Source: Aphanomyces cochlioides (lineage: Eukaryota; Oomycota; Saprolegniomycetes; Saprolegniales; Verrucalvaceae). From it: 64,000 nt of DNA. Where the stretch lies: positions 1,922,001 through 1,986,000 of the forward strand of contig JAHQRK010000008.1 in NCBI GenBank assembly GCA_019828595.1, given 5' to 3'. Shown here piece by piece: positions 11,745 to 20,368 of the stretch. A model generated the notes under the pieces. The model ran no database searches. It saw only the letters and a list, made by a program, of their open reading frames with translations, and had not been told where the DNA came from. The first letter of the stretch is position 1. Every line of letters starts with the position of its first letter. A program made the position numbers and the translations under genes.

Positions 11745-12724
11745 GCCTCTTTCATCCCTTTTTCTTGCCGCACTTGAACCGACATTCTCACAAAATCAAG
11801 CACACTACCATCGACACACAACAAGTATCACTCTGTCCCCTCGTCGTCAAAATAGCACCACCAGTCAACTAACACACACATTCCATTTACCACACAAGGC
11901 CAGACGCATCGAAATGTTGTACCAACACACTACTCAATATACCTGCACCGACATATGCGCAAGTCTGTGAACGCGGCCAAAAACATCGCTCGTTCAGTCC
12001 TCCTGAGATCTCTTCTTTGCATGCACTCATGCCACTTTGTGTCGTGACAACAAGAACACTACTAAACACCGCGGTCCCAATCACTGATCACATGTATTAC
12101 CTCGTTAGACGCAGAGGCTTAATATTGAATCCCCACGTTGCTTGATAAACGAAAGGTTGACAATACGACAGGAAAAACTCACGAACGTCTCACTCTTAGC
12201 TCTCAAAAGCAGTTCAATAGTGCCAGTGATTTCGATAGTAGTGTCTACAGTCGAAATGAACCAGGGATCGTAGAGTCTCCATATTGCGAATACTTTTACA
12301 CAAATGAATGCCGCTGTGGCTACAGTGGTAAAGTGTCAATGGGTTTGTTTTGAATGGAATGAGAAGTGTGTTTACGCAAGGACTCGATGTGTTTGTGCGC
12401 ATCCTTCCAGCAAGCATACATCAAGAAAAGTGTAGCGTCGGTCACCGGGGTAAACGCCATGCATTTGTATATGTTTCTAAGGTTCAAGAATACATGAGAA
12501 AGGATCCGTCGATGAGTTCCAGCATTTTTAGTCGTTGGTGGCATGTATGAAGTCTTGTAGACGTCAGTATCTCTATTTTTGAGGTGGTTTCAAGTGGAAG
12601 AAATGTTTGAATTTTTGGTAAGGCGAAAGATGGAGTGCGAGTAGTTTGAGACGAGAGTGGGGTATGAATAGGAAGGTGTTTGAATGGTGGATTTAGAATT
12701 TGAAGTGTCCAATCAAGGCATGCC

Positions 12725-12738
12725 GCTCCTATGGCTCA
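12725..12738 (+). repeat. 14-nt tRNA-Met stub (3'-side target duplication)
   Basis: GCTCCTATGGCTCA follows the normal upstream spacer and then runs into element B sequence. It is the relic of the thirteenth tRNA; the same 14 nt recur at 12953 and at the start of the intact gene at 20288. Confidence 0.95.
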
Positions 12739-12756
12739 ATGTCAATGGGGAGTCTA

Positions 12757-12780
12757 TTTGTAGTTAATGTAAACTACAAA
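12757..12780. promoter_or_regulatory. 3' UTR inverted repeat of element B (example)
   Basis: TTTGTAGTT and AACTACAAA form a perfect 9-bp stem with a 6-nt loop. It lies 18 nt from the element's 3' terminus and is conserved in all B copies (for example 32860-32883). It could be the RNA structure that the reverse transcriptase recognises; that role is inferred. Confidence 0.7.
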
Positions 12781-12816
12781 CTAATATTGCCCGAAGGCTC
12801 ATCCCATTTCCAACTG

Positions 12817-12952
12817 CTAGGCTGAATTGGAAATCAATTTGGCTTTTCGTTTTCTTGATTCGCTTCGACGTTGGGACTTCGATTTCTTCGGTGTTTGTAA
12901 GCTAACACGGCGAATATGTCGGATAAAACTGACTCTTGGCATCTGACCCAGG
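12817..12952 (-). pseudogene. ORF3 C-terminal fragment (element B)
   Basis: About 45 codons of the ORF3 tail, ending at TAG (12817-12819) and including the basic C-terminus. The catalytic-like region is missing. It has no start of its own. Confidence 0.85.
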
Positions 12953-12966
12953 GCTCCTATGGCTCA
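12953..12966 (+). repeat. 14-nt tRNA-Met stub between B fragment and A1
   Basis: GCTCCTATGGCTCA. It is the duplication left when A1 inserted into the tRNA rebuilt by the earlier B insertion. Confidence 0.95.
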
Positions 12967-13123
12967 CTGCAATGGGGAGGTATATTAATAGACTTTCAAT
13001 ATCTACTAATACTAATATTGCCTACTAACGGCTCATCCCACTTCCAAATGCTTCAGCAGATTTTCTACTTTGGGCTTTGGAGTACAGCGATTTTTGACTT
13101 GTTGAATAAATACTTGGGGCTTG

Positions 13124-16100
13124 TTAATTTGGGGCTGAAGGTTGGAGCGCGAGCAAAGTCGGGTACTTGGCTACCAGTGGGCGATAGACAGGTTGTCTAT
13201 GCAAAGTATTGATTGCTGAAATTGCTTCCACTCGTTGAGGGCTGTCAACTTCTTGGAGGCGAAGCCATCTGCGGATCGATGCATGCCATCGGATGAAGCT
13301 GACTTCTTGCCAAATTTCTGGCGGAGGCTGCTCCTTCGATTCGAACTTGGCGGCGTTGTGCGTTGTCCAAATATAGTGAAGGTTGGAAGCACACAGAAGA
13401 GCCCAGAGCACAAACAGTATGTCTTGAAGCTGGCTACCGCGTTCGTTGACTTGAAAGCGGTCGATGTTGGTGATGGCAGTCCAATCGAAATTGACACCGA
13501 AGCATCGCCAAGCGGTCGCGTGAAAACGCCAAAGGGGATACACGCGAGAGCAGGTGTGGAAGGCGTGGTGTTGGTTCTCCGGTGCGTCGCAATTGGTATA
13601 GACACAGCAAATTACGTCTGGCTGCTGAGGTTGCAAGTAGAACAAGCGCGAGTTGACAGGCAGCATGTTGAACAACAGTCGAAACCAAACGTCGCCATGG
13701 AGGGGAGGCGGCCAACGGCATGTTTTGCGGATGAGTCGCACGTAGGTCGCAATATCTTGTTGCTCGACGCGGGACGATGTCGCCACTGGGTGCGGTTTTC
13801 CATCCGAAGGGGCGTGATGCGCCAAACGTGATACGAGTCGCTTGGGCCAACGCTCGAAGGATAGCAATTGATCTTTGAAAAGTGCCTTGAAAGGGTGACT
13901 TGTTGTATCGATATCGGTCAAAGCAGTTCCAGTTCGAACGCCAGACGTGCGGAGGACTTGGTCGAATATCTTGGTGAGGTGGCTATAAACTTGACCAGCA
14001 CGTTCGGGTGCTGCAAATCCCATCGCGCCGTTCGCTTGTAACGTCACTTGTGCCGCACGGTTGTTGGATGACAGTCGATCAATAAACGCAGCTCTTGTAG
14101 GCCATGTCCCTTGCCGTGTCAAGAAGTCTTTGAGGCAGTGGAAACCGTTTTGAGACGCATGTCTACACCATCGACGACACAGAGCAGTCTTCACGACATT
14201 TGATGTAGCACCCGCAGGACCAACTTGCAGAGCGGGGTAGGATGTCAGCCACACGGGGAGGTTCAAAAGTTCTTCGAGGCTTGGTGGCGAAGCGGTTCGC
14301 TTGGCCATAGGTGTGGCGGCCCATTGATGCCAAATGTCGTGCCAAAGAGGATGCAGCTCCCACAAAAACAACCACTTGGAGCTGTGGTTGGGGAAGTACG
14401 TGAGAAAGTCGAACGGGTGGGTGTCGCGATACAGCTTGTTCATGACACGGGAAAATTGTCTCTTGACAAGCAACTTCCATGGGGCAAATGTGTTGGGTGA
14501 ATTGGGCTGCATCAAGAGTTGGAGCCGCAGCAGTCGCTGAGTCCGAAGCTTCGAAGCCACATGCGGAATACCGAGGCCGAGTTTTTGATCGAACTGCCAC
14601 TTGCGGCAAATAGTTGAGCGATGATGGTCGGTGATTTGCGTCTTCCGACCAAGGATGTACTTGTTGACCATTCTTTGCCAAACGGCAACCATCGTTGGAG
14701 GCACATACACTGCAGCCGTGACATGCCATAACAACGACAACAACATGGTCGATACGATGAGTTTGCGGCCTTGGATGGTTCGCGCACGACTTCCCCACGT
14801 TTGAAACGCAGCCAGAAACTTGTCGTTCAGTTGCTGGACTTGAAAATCGCGCGGCAGTCGGTGGCCAAAGAGAATACCAAGGTATTTCACTGGCTTCTCG
14901 CTCGGCAAGACGTTCAAGAGGCCACCATCGTCGATGTCTTCGATATCGAGATTGTTGTTGAGCGCCAAAGTCATGCACTTGGCAACGTTGAGACGAGCTC
15001 CAGACACAGAGCAAAAGTCTTCGACAATTGCCATTTGCTCGACCGCCGCTTGGAGGGATGACGAGAGTAGAGTCGTGTCGTCGGCAAAGTAGATGCTCGT
15101 CAGTGAGTCTCCATTTGGAAGGGGAATACCAAAATCAGGAGATCCGCGTAGCATTTCGCCGAGTGGCTCGAGGTAAAGTACGAAGAGCATGCACGATAGG
15201 GGGCAACCTTGCTTGACTCCGCGGGTAGGCCGTATGGTAGGGCCAAGACCGTCGTTGAAAATGATCTGGACCAGAGGCGTATTGTAAAGCAACTGAACCC
15301 AAGACACAAATGTGGGACCGATGTTCATCTCCTTGAGTACGTCGAAGAGAAAGCCTTGGTCAACCATATCGTATGCCTTGGAAAAGTCGAGAAACGTCGC
15401 GTAGTAGTCGTGGTCTTCATTGGTACAGAAAGTCTGCAATGCTTGTACCAGCATCACGTGGTCGTGCAAGCGACGGCCAGGGACAAAACCAGCTTGGCTT
15501 GGGTGAGCGAGGTATGGGGCAACTTGTGCAAGACGGTAGGCCAGCGCCCGCGATAGAATCTTGACTTCAACCGACATGAGAGTAATCGGCCGATAGTTGC
15601 CAGGGTCGCCTCTGTCTCCAGCCTTGAACAAGAGCGCCACTGCACTTCGGCGTTGTTGGAGCAGGAGGTGACCGTGATGGGTGAGTTGGTAGTTGAACAC
15701 CTTGAGCAGGATTTGGGCGAATACGTCCGGGGAGACTTGAAAGAAAGCTGCAGGCCAGCCGTCTGAACCAGGAGACTTGTTCGGGTTCATAGACTTGAGC
15801 GCGCCGCACAGGTCTTCCGCCGTGAGAGGACTTTCCAGAGCGTCGCGCTGTTCTTGAGTGAGACGTCGAGTAATGGCTCGAATGATAGCTCGGCGACGGG
15901 CCCGATTCAACGGTGGTTGGTCTCTTGGAGTGACCATGATGTTTTTCCAATGAGACGTAAAACCAGCCTTGACTTCAGACGGGTCAGTCGACGTTGCACC
16001 GTTGATTGTCACGGACGAGAGCGGCACTTTGATCCCCTTGGGTCGACGAAAAAAGTGACTGGTACCTCGCTCGTTGACGTTGGCGTGAAAGTCGAATTGC

Positions 16101-17278
16101 TGATCCAGGTTGAACTGTCGGTACTCGCTGCGGGCAGTGTCAAGGGCTTGACGGGCGGTATTAACAATGGATGTCTCAACGAGTCCCATGTCGAATGCTC
16201 GGCGGGAAGTAAGCCACTTCATCTTGAGGCTGTTGAGTGTGTACTTCATCGAGTCAATGTACTGGCGATGACTGACTTGGAGACGCTTCTTCATTCTCTT
16301 CAACCAGCCGTACCACTTTGCGCCAAAGTTTTGAGTGTCGTCTGCGCGCATCTCGTCCAAAAGTTGATTGGCTTCGGCCTTGATCGCTGCGACTACTTGA
16401 GGGTTCTTTAAGAGCTCACGGGGGAGGCGCCAGTAACTTCGGTCGGGAGCTCGCTGCTCGCAGGAGAGGACCACTTTGTGTTCCATGTGGTCGCCTGCAA
16501 AGCTGCTTGGGGAATAGCTTGAACGTGCGTACGTTTGAGCGACGATATCTTGGTCCACAAACAGGTAGTCGAGGCGGTTGCTTCGACCAGGGCCGCTGTA
16601 AACGCGCTCGTTGGGGTGGTGCATCCTCCACGCATCGATAACACCAAGTGCTGAAAGCCAGGCAATGCATTCCGCCTTACCAGCGTTGTGGTCTTGGCGA
16701 GGTCGAGTCGCGTCCAGATGCTCCTCCAGGGGTAAGTTGAAATCGCCTCCGACAAAGTGAATGCTGTCGTCTTCAAAGTCGCGAGGCAGATCGTCGAAAA
16801 ACGGTGCTCGAGAGTGAGCGATAACCGGGGCATAGACGTTGTGAAAGTACACAGGAACGCCGTCCCACTGAGTTCGAACAACCATGTATCTTCCAGGTCG
16901 GTCATGGGTGGTCAAGTGTTGCAGGTCGAGGAATCCAGGCATGGATCCATGGAAATACGATGCCACACCGCAGCGCCGATTGTTGAGTGAGTCGACGCGA
17001 TCAGTGCGGAGATCGTTGGTGAAGAGCTTGTATTTGCCAACGCCTACTTCGTTGTTGAGGTGGAGTTGGAAGGTTTCGAGATGTTTGATGTTATTGATTT
17101 TGGTTTCTTGAAAGAAAACGGCTTGGGTCGGAATTTGGAGTCGCCGCGCCACAAGATGTCCGTTGTCTTTCAGCCCATTGAGGTTGGCAGTGGTCAGTTC
17201 GAGTATGGGGAACTTGGTGAAGAGACCGGCCGCGACCACCTTAGCCACGGAACGCGACAGACGTTGCGTTCGCAACAT
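13124..17278 (-). CDS. ORF2 of element A1: APE endonuclease - reverse transcriptase - zinc motif polyprotein
   Basis: This 1384-aa protein should nick the tRNA gene and copy the element RNA by target-primed reverse transcription. The APE-type endonuclease (about 28-270) retains the expected residues: N32 (ANLNG), E58 (QETK), Y149, D179 and N181 (GGDFNLP), D237 (SNRLDY), and D263-H264. The reverse transcriptase (about 540-790) has D631 in LDFSKAYDMVD and F731-A-D-D734, so FADD replaces the usual YADD. A zf-RVT-like pattern (ICCVY..C...HHAFHTC) lies near 1222-1242. I see no RNase H domain. The ATG at 17278 overlaps the end of ORF1 by 38 nt in the +1 frame. The frame is fully open and ends with TAA. 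RT similarity to element B ORF2 is very high. Confidence 0.95.
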   Translation of the reverse strand: MLRTQRLSRSVAKVVAAGLFTKFPILELTTANLNGLKDNGHLVARRLQIPTQAVFFQETKINNIKHLETFQLHLNNEVGVGKYKLFTNDLRTDRVDSLNNRRCGVASYFHGSMPGFLDLQHLTTHDRPGRYMVVRTQWDGVPVYFHNVYAPVIAHSRAPFFDDLPRDFEDDSIHFVGGDFNLPLEEHLDATRPRQDHNAGKAECIAWLSALGVIDAWRMHHPNERVYSGPGRSNRLDYLFVDQDIVAQTYARSSYSPSSFAGDHMEHKVVLSCEQRAPDRSYWRLPRELLKNPQVVAAIKAEANQLLDEMRADDTQNFGAKWYGWLKRMKKRLQVSHRQYIDSMKYTLNSLKMKWLTSRRAFDMGLVETSIVNTARQALDTARSEYRQFNLDQQFDFHANVNERGTSHFFRRPKGIKVPLSSVTINGATSTDPSEVKAGFTSHWKNIMVTPRDQPPLNRARRRAIIRAITRRLTQEQRDALESPLTAEDLCGALKSMNPNKSPGSDGWPAAFFQVSPDVFAQILLKVFNYQLTHHGHLLLQQRRSAVALLFKAGDRGDPGNYRPITLMSVEVKILSRALAYRLAQVAPYLAHPSQAGFVPGRRLHDHVMLVQALQTFCTNEDHDYYATFLDFSKAYDMVDQGFLFDVLKEMNIGPTFVSWVQLLYNTPLVQIIFNDGLGPTIRPTRGVKQGCPLSCMLFVLYLEPLGEMLRGSPDFGIPLPNGDSLTSIYFADDTTLLSSSLQAAVEQMAIVEDFCSVSGARLNVAKCMTLALNNNLDIEDIDDGGLLNVLPSEKPVKYLGILFGHRLPRDFQVQQLNDKFLAAFQTWGSRARTIQGRKLIVSTMLLSLLWHVTAAVYVPPTMVAVWQRMVNKYILGRKTQITDHHRSTICRKWQFDQKLGLGIPHVASKLRTQRLLRLQLLMQPNSPNTFAPWKLLVKRQFSRVMNKLYRDTHPFDFLTYFPNHSSKWLFLWELHPLWHDIWHQWAATPMAKRTASPPSLEELLNLPVWLTSYPALQVGPAGATSNVVKTALCRRWCRHASQNGFHCLKDFLTRQGTWPTRAAFIDRLSSNNRAAQVTLQANGAMGFAAPERAGQVYSHLTKIFDQVLRTSGVRTGTALTDIDTTSHPFKALFKDQLLSFERWPKRLVSRLAHHAPSDGKPHPVATSSRVEQQDIATYVRLIRKTCRWPPPLHGDVWFRLLFNMLPVNSRLFYLQPQQPDVICCVYTNCDAPENQHHAFHTCSRVYPLWRFHATAWRCFGVNFDWTAITNIDRFQVNERGSQLQDILFVLWALLCASNLHYIWTTHNAAKFESKEQPPPEIWQEVSFIRWHASIRRWLRLQEVDSPQRVEAISAINTLHRQPVYRPLVAKYPTLLALQPSAPN

Positions 17279-20240
17279 CTCCCAGCATGAGTGTCTGAGT
17301 GTCGGGTTGGAACATCACTTGGTTGTCGAAGGTGGGGTCCAGGGAGCCAGCCTCATGGAATTCCAGGATCGTGGTCAAGACGTATCGCGACTTCTCGTCT
17401 TCGCCGGCATACAACGTTTCCATGATATTCCAAATCAAGAGGCCGAAGCTCGTGTCAAGCAATATGGCAGATAGCGATACGCCCGACAAACAGCGGGAGC
17501 CCAAATGAGAAGCCAGTGCAGTGACCGGGTACTTGGTAGAGGCCACGATCGCAGCATCACTGTTGTAGTACGTTGGAGCATGAATGGCCAAGAGAACTTC
17601 TGCCACAGCCAACACTTCTTCCAGGTCGCCGCGGTGGAGGGAAATCTCGTCGCCGTCAATGGTAGTATCGATGAAGTCGATGTTCTTGAATAGCTCGATG
17701 TTGCTGAAGATGGCTTGAACGTGCTCGCGGGTCATACGCACACCCCACGTCAATGAGTACAGCTGGGAGAACGGTTTGTCTCCACCCCAAGTCGCTCGAA
17801 GCCACCGATGGAGGAGGCGTTGTCTCACAAAGTACTCAAAGCATGCACGGTCTTCATCAAAAAGTCGGTGCAGTTGCAAGCCAAATTCAATCGGGGAACG
17901 CTCGAGATGGCTACACAGCATGTCGACGCGGCCGTCGTTGATGAGTTGGGCAAGGTTGAACGAGCTGTTGGTCACTGCATCTTCGACTTGGGTTGAGAGA
18001 TGCAATGGAACTTTGGCTGTCTTGGTGTCGAGGTCTTGTAGTTCGGCGAGAATTTCGTCAAGAGACATTTCTATGCGCTTGGGAACGCCATCTTGGATCT
18101 TGGTGCCGCCGACAAATTGACCGGACGTAGGGAGGTGGGGAGGGTCATCCGAGACGTCCAGCTTGGGTACAATCGTTGAGATCTTGTAATCGCCAAACTG
18201 AGCAACGTGTTCCTCGGGGTTGACACACACACGTTCGTCGAGGGCTTCAAACATGTTGGGCGAAATCCAAGAGCGGCCATGCTCGGGGGAATCCACTTGC
18301 TGTTGCGTCTTCTTGCGCTTGCCTCTCGACGCCTTGACGCCAGTCCACTGCGGAGGGTTGGCTTGCGCAGTTTTCCGACGTTTTGGCGCCTTGGGAGTCG
18401 AAGAAGGCGGGTTGGTTGGGCTGGGAGCTGGCTTGTTCAATCCATATTGGCGGGACGTTGCATCAAGGTCCAAACGAACCAAGTTCTTGTCACGAAAATA
18501 CCACCCTTGACCGTACACGCGGAGACAACGGCCCTTGAAAAGAATTTCTTCGACGAGACGGCCGTCGCGCTGTATGGTCGTTGGTACGGAGGTTCCTTCA
18601 AAGTAAAGGCGGTACCGAGAGCTCGCCATACCGCTTGAAGAGGAAACGTTGGGGTAGGAGCCCCACAGGAAGCGTGGCTCCAACTTGGTCATGACGTCGA
18701 AGATCAGGCGCTCTTCGTCTTGATCTTGAAGGCCTTGAGGGATGTCCATGAAAAATCCGCCGAGGACGTGCGGAACGTTCATCGTGAAGTGTTGGGACGA
18801 GCCATCTCGAGCGACTTGAATCTTAAACGCGATGCCTCGCAGCTTCGTCATCGCTTCGTGAGAGGCAACACCCCACTTGAGCATGCGGTTCGGGATGTCC
18901 TTCTCGCATCTCACAATGTCAGCAATCGCAGTGTCGAGGCCGAGGGCTTGGTTGTCGAAAAGGATCGATGCCATGGCAGCTGAAACATCGATGGTCTTCG
19001 TGTGTGCACCCGTGGGCATCTGCAACCAGCCGACGATGCCGCGCGCCGAGTGCTTCTGGATCGGGAGGGTGTCTTCAAACGTGAGGGTTCCAGCAGCACG
19101 CTTGCGAAGGAGGGGTTCGAGTTCCTCCATCGTGGGCTGGTAAGGAGCAACGTCCTTGGTCTTGATGGCCTTGGCAGACTGAGACCGCTGTTGCGCTTGG
19201 AAGGCCCATACGTCGTTGGGGGCCTGGCGGTTGTTGGGTTGGCCACGGCCAGGTGTCTGGGCTCCGCCAGATTGAGAAATGTTTTCCAAATGCGATCCGG
19301 GTGAAGCCTGAGACGATGGCTGGCGGACTGAGTGAGAGTCCGAGTCGTGCGTCAGACCAACACTCAAGCGTGCGTCAGAGGCTTGGTCTTGTCCGGACCC
19401 TGTCCCATGGTGGACAGAGTCACACGTTTGACCTTCACTCGCGTTGGACTTCGAGAAGCTTCCATGGGTGACTTGGTCTTGAGTATTCCCATGACCAACA
19501 CTGGCCACAGGGTTGTTCGCGATTGTTCCAGATCTTGCCCGATGATTCTTCGAGAAGAGACCATCACTCATGGAGCGACTAGTCTCGATGGGATCTTGAC
19601 CTGTCGCCAGAGTGGACTTGTCGCTCGGGGGATTCTTCGAGAAGGGACCTTCACTCAGGGATGGACTGTTCTCGAATCTTCCTTGACATGTCGTCATGTT
19701 GACGTCGGTGCTTGAGCGAGTCTTCGAGAAGCCACTATCACTCGTCGAGAGAACATTCTCGAAAGGAACAGAACCCAACGGAGTCTTGCCAGGCAAGCCA
19801 CCATCACTCACGATGGACGTGGTTGATGGAGATTCTTCGGGCAAGGTCGTTGACGTCATGGGCACATCTTCCGAGGTTGGAACGCCGTCTTGCCAGGCTT
19901 CGTCGCAAGTGTCAGAGGTCGTTGGATCATTCGCGGGATCGCAAGCCTTCGTCGAGCGAGTCACAGGCAAGGGTTCAAAACGGCGCGGTTTCGAAGGGGT
20001 TGCACGTTGACGTGGAAACGGAACGCGCGTTGGAGTAGGGAGCGGATTCGTAGACGCGTCATGATGCGAAGCGTTGGAAGCATCGTCGACGTCCTCTTCC
20101 AACGACGACGCCATGTCGGTATCGCTTGGGGATGGGTCAGCAACGACGATGACGTCCATATCGCTGGGGCTGGACGCCGAGGGAGAGAACGCGGAGGAGC
20201 AAGATGGGGCACGAGGGTTGGTCGAGCGGGTAGCAACCAT
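17241..20240 (-). CDS. ORF1 of element A1: putative RNA-binding/nucleoprotein
   Basis: 999 aa. I start it at the ATG giving MVATRS, because the open frame further upstream has only a TTG and the element B homologue starts equivalently (MATTRS). The N-terminal 340 residues are Ser/Thr/Pro/Asp-rich and contain FSK-centred degenerate repeats at about 171, 200, 229 and 262. A conserved core begins near W345 and is shared with B ORF1 (LTF.DTLPIQKHS, VGWLQM, LFDNQAL, RYRLYFEGT). Basic patches KRRK (about 620) and KRKK (about 641) resemble nuclear localisation signals. I see no CCHC zinc knuckle. The fold is not recognised; the role is inferred from its position as a LINE ORF1. It ends with TAA inside the ORF2 start region. 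Confidence 0.88.
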   Translation of the reverse strand: MVATRSTNPRAPSCSSAFSPSASSPSDMDVIVVADPSPSDTDMASSLEEDVDDASNASHHDASTNPLPTPTRVPFPRQRATPSKPRRFEPLPVTRSTKACDPANDPTTSDTCDEAWQDGVPTSEDVPMTSTTLPEESPSTTSIVSDGGLPGKTPLGSVPFENVLSTSDSGFSKTRSSTDVNMTTCQGRFENSPSLSEGPFSKNPPSDKSTLATGQDPIETSRSMSDGLFSKNHRARSGTIANNPVASVGHGNTQDQVTHGSFSKSNASEGQTCDSVHHGTGSGQDQASDARLSVGLTHDSDSHSVRQPSSQASPGSHLENISQSGGAQTPGRGQPNNRQAPNDVWAFQAQQRSQSAKAIKTKDVAPYQPTMEELEPLLRKRAAGTLTFEDTLPIQKHSARGIVGWLQMPTGAHTKTIDVSAAMASILFDNQALGLDTAIADIVRCEKDIPNRMLKWGVASHEAMTKLRGIAFKIQVARDGSSQHFTMNVPHVLGGFFMDIPQGLQDQDEERLIFDVMTKLEPRFLWGSYPNVSSSSGMASSRYRLYFEGTSVPTTIQRDGRLVEEILFKGRCLRVYGQGWYFRDKNLVRLDLDATSRQYGLNKPAPSPTNPPSSTPKAPKRRKTAQANPPQWTGVKASRGKRKKTQQQVDSPEHGRSWISPNMFEALDERVCVNPEEHVAQFGDYKISTIVPKLDVSDDPPHLPTSGQFVGGTKIQDGVPKRIEMSLDEILAELQDLDTKTAKVPLHLSTQVEDAVTNSSFNLAQLINDGRVDMLCSHLERSPIEFGLQLHRLFDEDRACFEYFVRQRLLHRWLRATWGGDKPFSQLYSLTWGVRMTREHVQAIFSNIELFKNIDFIDTTIDGDEISLHRGDLEEVLAVAEVLLAIHAPTYYNSDAAIVASTKYPVTALASHLGSRCLSGVSLSAILLDTSFGLLIWNIMETLYAGEDEKSRYVLTTILEFHEAGSLDPTFDNQVMFQPDTQTLMLGDVANATSVAFRG

Positions 20241-20257
20241 ATTGTCAGATAGCGTAG

Positions 20258-20286
20258 AGTGGTACTGCGGGGTAGCTGGCAAATTG
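20258..20286 (-). promoter_or_regulatory. Conserved 5' end of element A1 (shared with element B)
   Basis: The 5' UTR end is identical to that of element B (compare 28646-28680 and 40938-40972), although the rest of the two families has diverged. It lies between ORF1 and the tRNA, which point in opposite directions. A promoter, RNA-structure or integration role is inferred. Confidence 0.6.
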
Positions 20287-20287
20287 C

Positions 20288-20360
20288 GCTCCTATGGCTC
20301 AGTTGGTAGAGCGTCAGTCTCATAATCTGAAGGTCGCCAGTTCGATCCTGGCTGGGAGCA
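20288..20360 (+). tRNA. Elongator tRNA-Met (CAU), regenerated next to A1
   Basis: Complete A7 gene whose first 14 nt come from the target duplication. Its native upstream flank is replaced by the A1 5' end. The trailer has TTTTT already at +4 to +8 (20364-20368), a closer terminator than in units 1-12. Confidence 0.97.
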
Positions 20361-20363
20361 GCC

Positions 20364-20368
20364 TTTTT
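20364..20368 (+). terminator. Proximal pol III terminator T5 (variant)
   Basis: C-to-T relative to units 1-12 turns TCTTT into TTTTT four nt after the tRNA. It is found at the 20288, 28682, 31775, 40973, 42724, 52975, 54028 and 55081 genes, but not at 51922. A second T5 follows at 20375-20379. Confidence 0.75.

Larger units (their letters stand above)
1..12724 (+). repeat. Tandem array of 1053-bp tRNA-Met units (units 1-12)
   Basis: Twelve head-to-tail units, each with one tRNA-Met gene. The genes start at 85, 1138, 2191, 3244, 4297, 5350, 6403, 7456, 8513, 9566, 10619 and 11672. The period is exactly 1053 bp except between 7456 and 8513 (1057), where an AATGG-type 4-bp expansion lies near 8136. 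Bases 1-84 are the end of an earlier unit's spacer. Units differ at only a few sites: tRNA position 7 (T or A), CCAA/CAAA about 205 nt after the tRNA, TTTGCC/TTTACC, CGAACG/CGAATG, and GAGAGTGG/GAGGGTGG upstream. Such near identity indicates concerted evolution by unequal exchange or gene conversion. Confidence 0.97.
12739..12952 (-). mobile_element. Element B, 5'-truncated 214-bp copy
   Basis: This is the 3' terminal 214 bp of element B: terminal AATGTC-side motif, 9-bp hairpin, 3' UTR and the last part of ORF3. It is flanked by GCTCCTATGGCTCA on both sides (12725 and 12953). Truncation is at the CCAGG point in ORF3. The same 214-bp copy with the same endpoint occurs at 29749-29962. Confidence 0.93.
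12967..20286 (-). mobile_element. Element A, nearly full-length copy A1
   Basis: This is a non-LTR retrotransposon of about 7.3 kb, read right to left. Its 3' end (12967) starts at CTGCAATGGGGAGG next to the tRNA stub. Its 5' end (20286) abuts the intact tRNA at 20288, with a 15-bp duplication CGCTCCTATGGCTCA. Compared with A2 it lacks six or seven 5' terminal bases (GAAACT). There is no poly(A) tail and no LTR. The 5' UTR is only about 46 nt and the 3' UTR about 157 nt. It carries intact ORF1 and ORF2 and has no ORF3. Confidence 0.95.

Noticed and set aside
1..12724. CRISPR array or bacterial origin
   Set aside because: The repeat period is 1053 bp, with a full eukaryotic-type tRNA in each unit and no short spacers or cas genes.
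13235..13831. Plus-strand ORFs of 100-200 codons inside the elements
   Set aside because: They are antisense shadows of ORF1 and ORF2, recurring only where those ORFs occur, with no recognisable domains.
12967..20286. LTR retrotransposon or DNA transposon
   Set aside because: There are no terminal direct or inverted repeats, integrase or transposase. The EN-RT order, 5' truncations and target duplications are those of a LINE.
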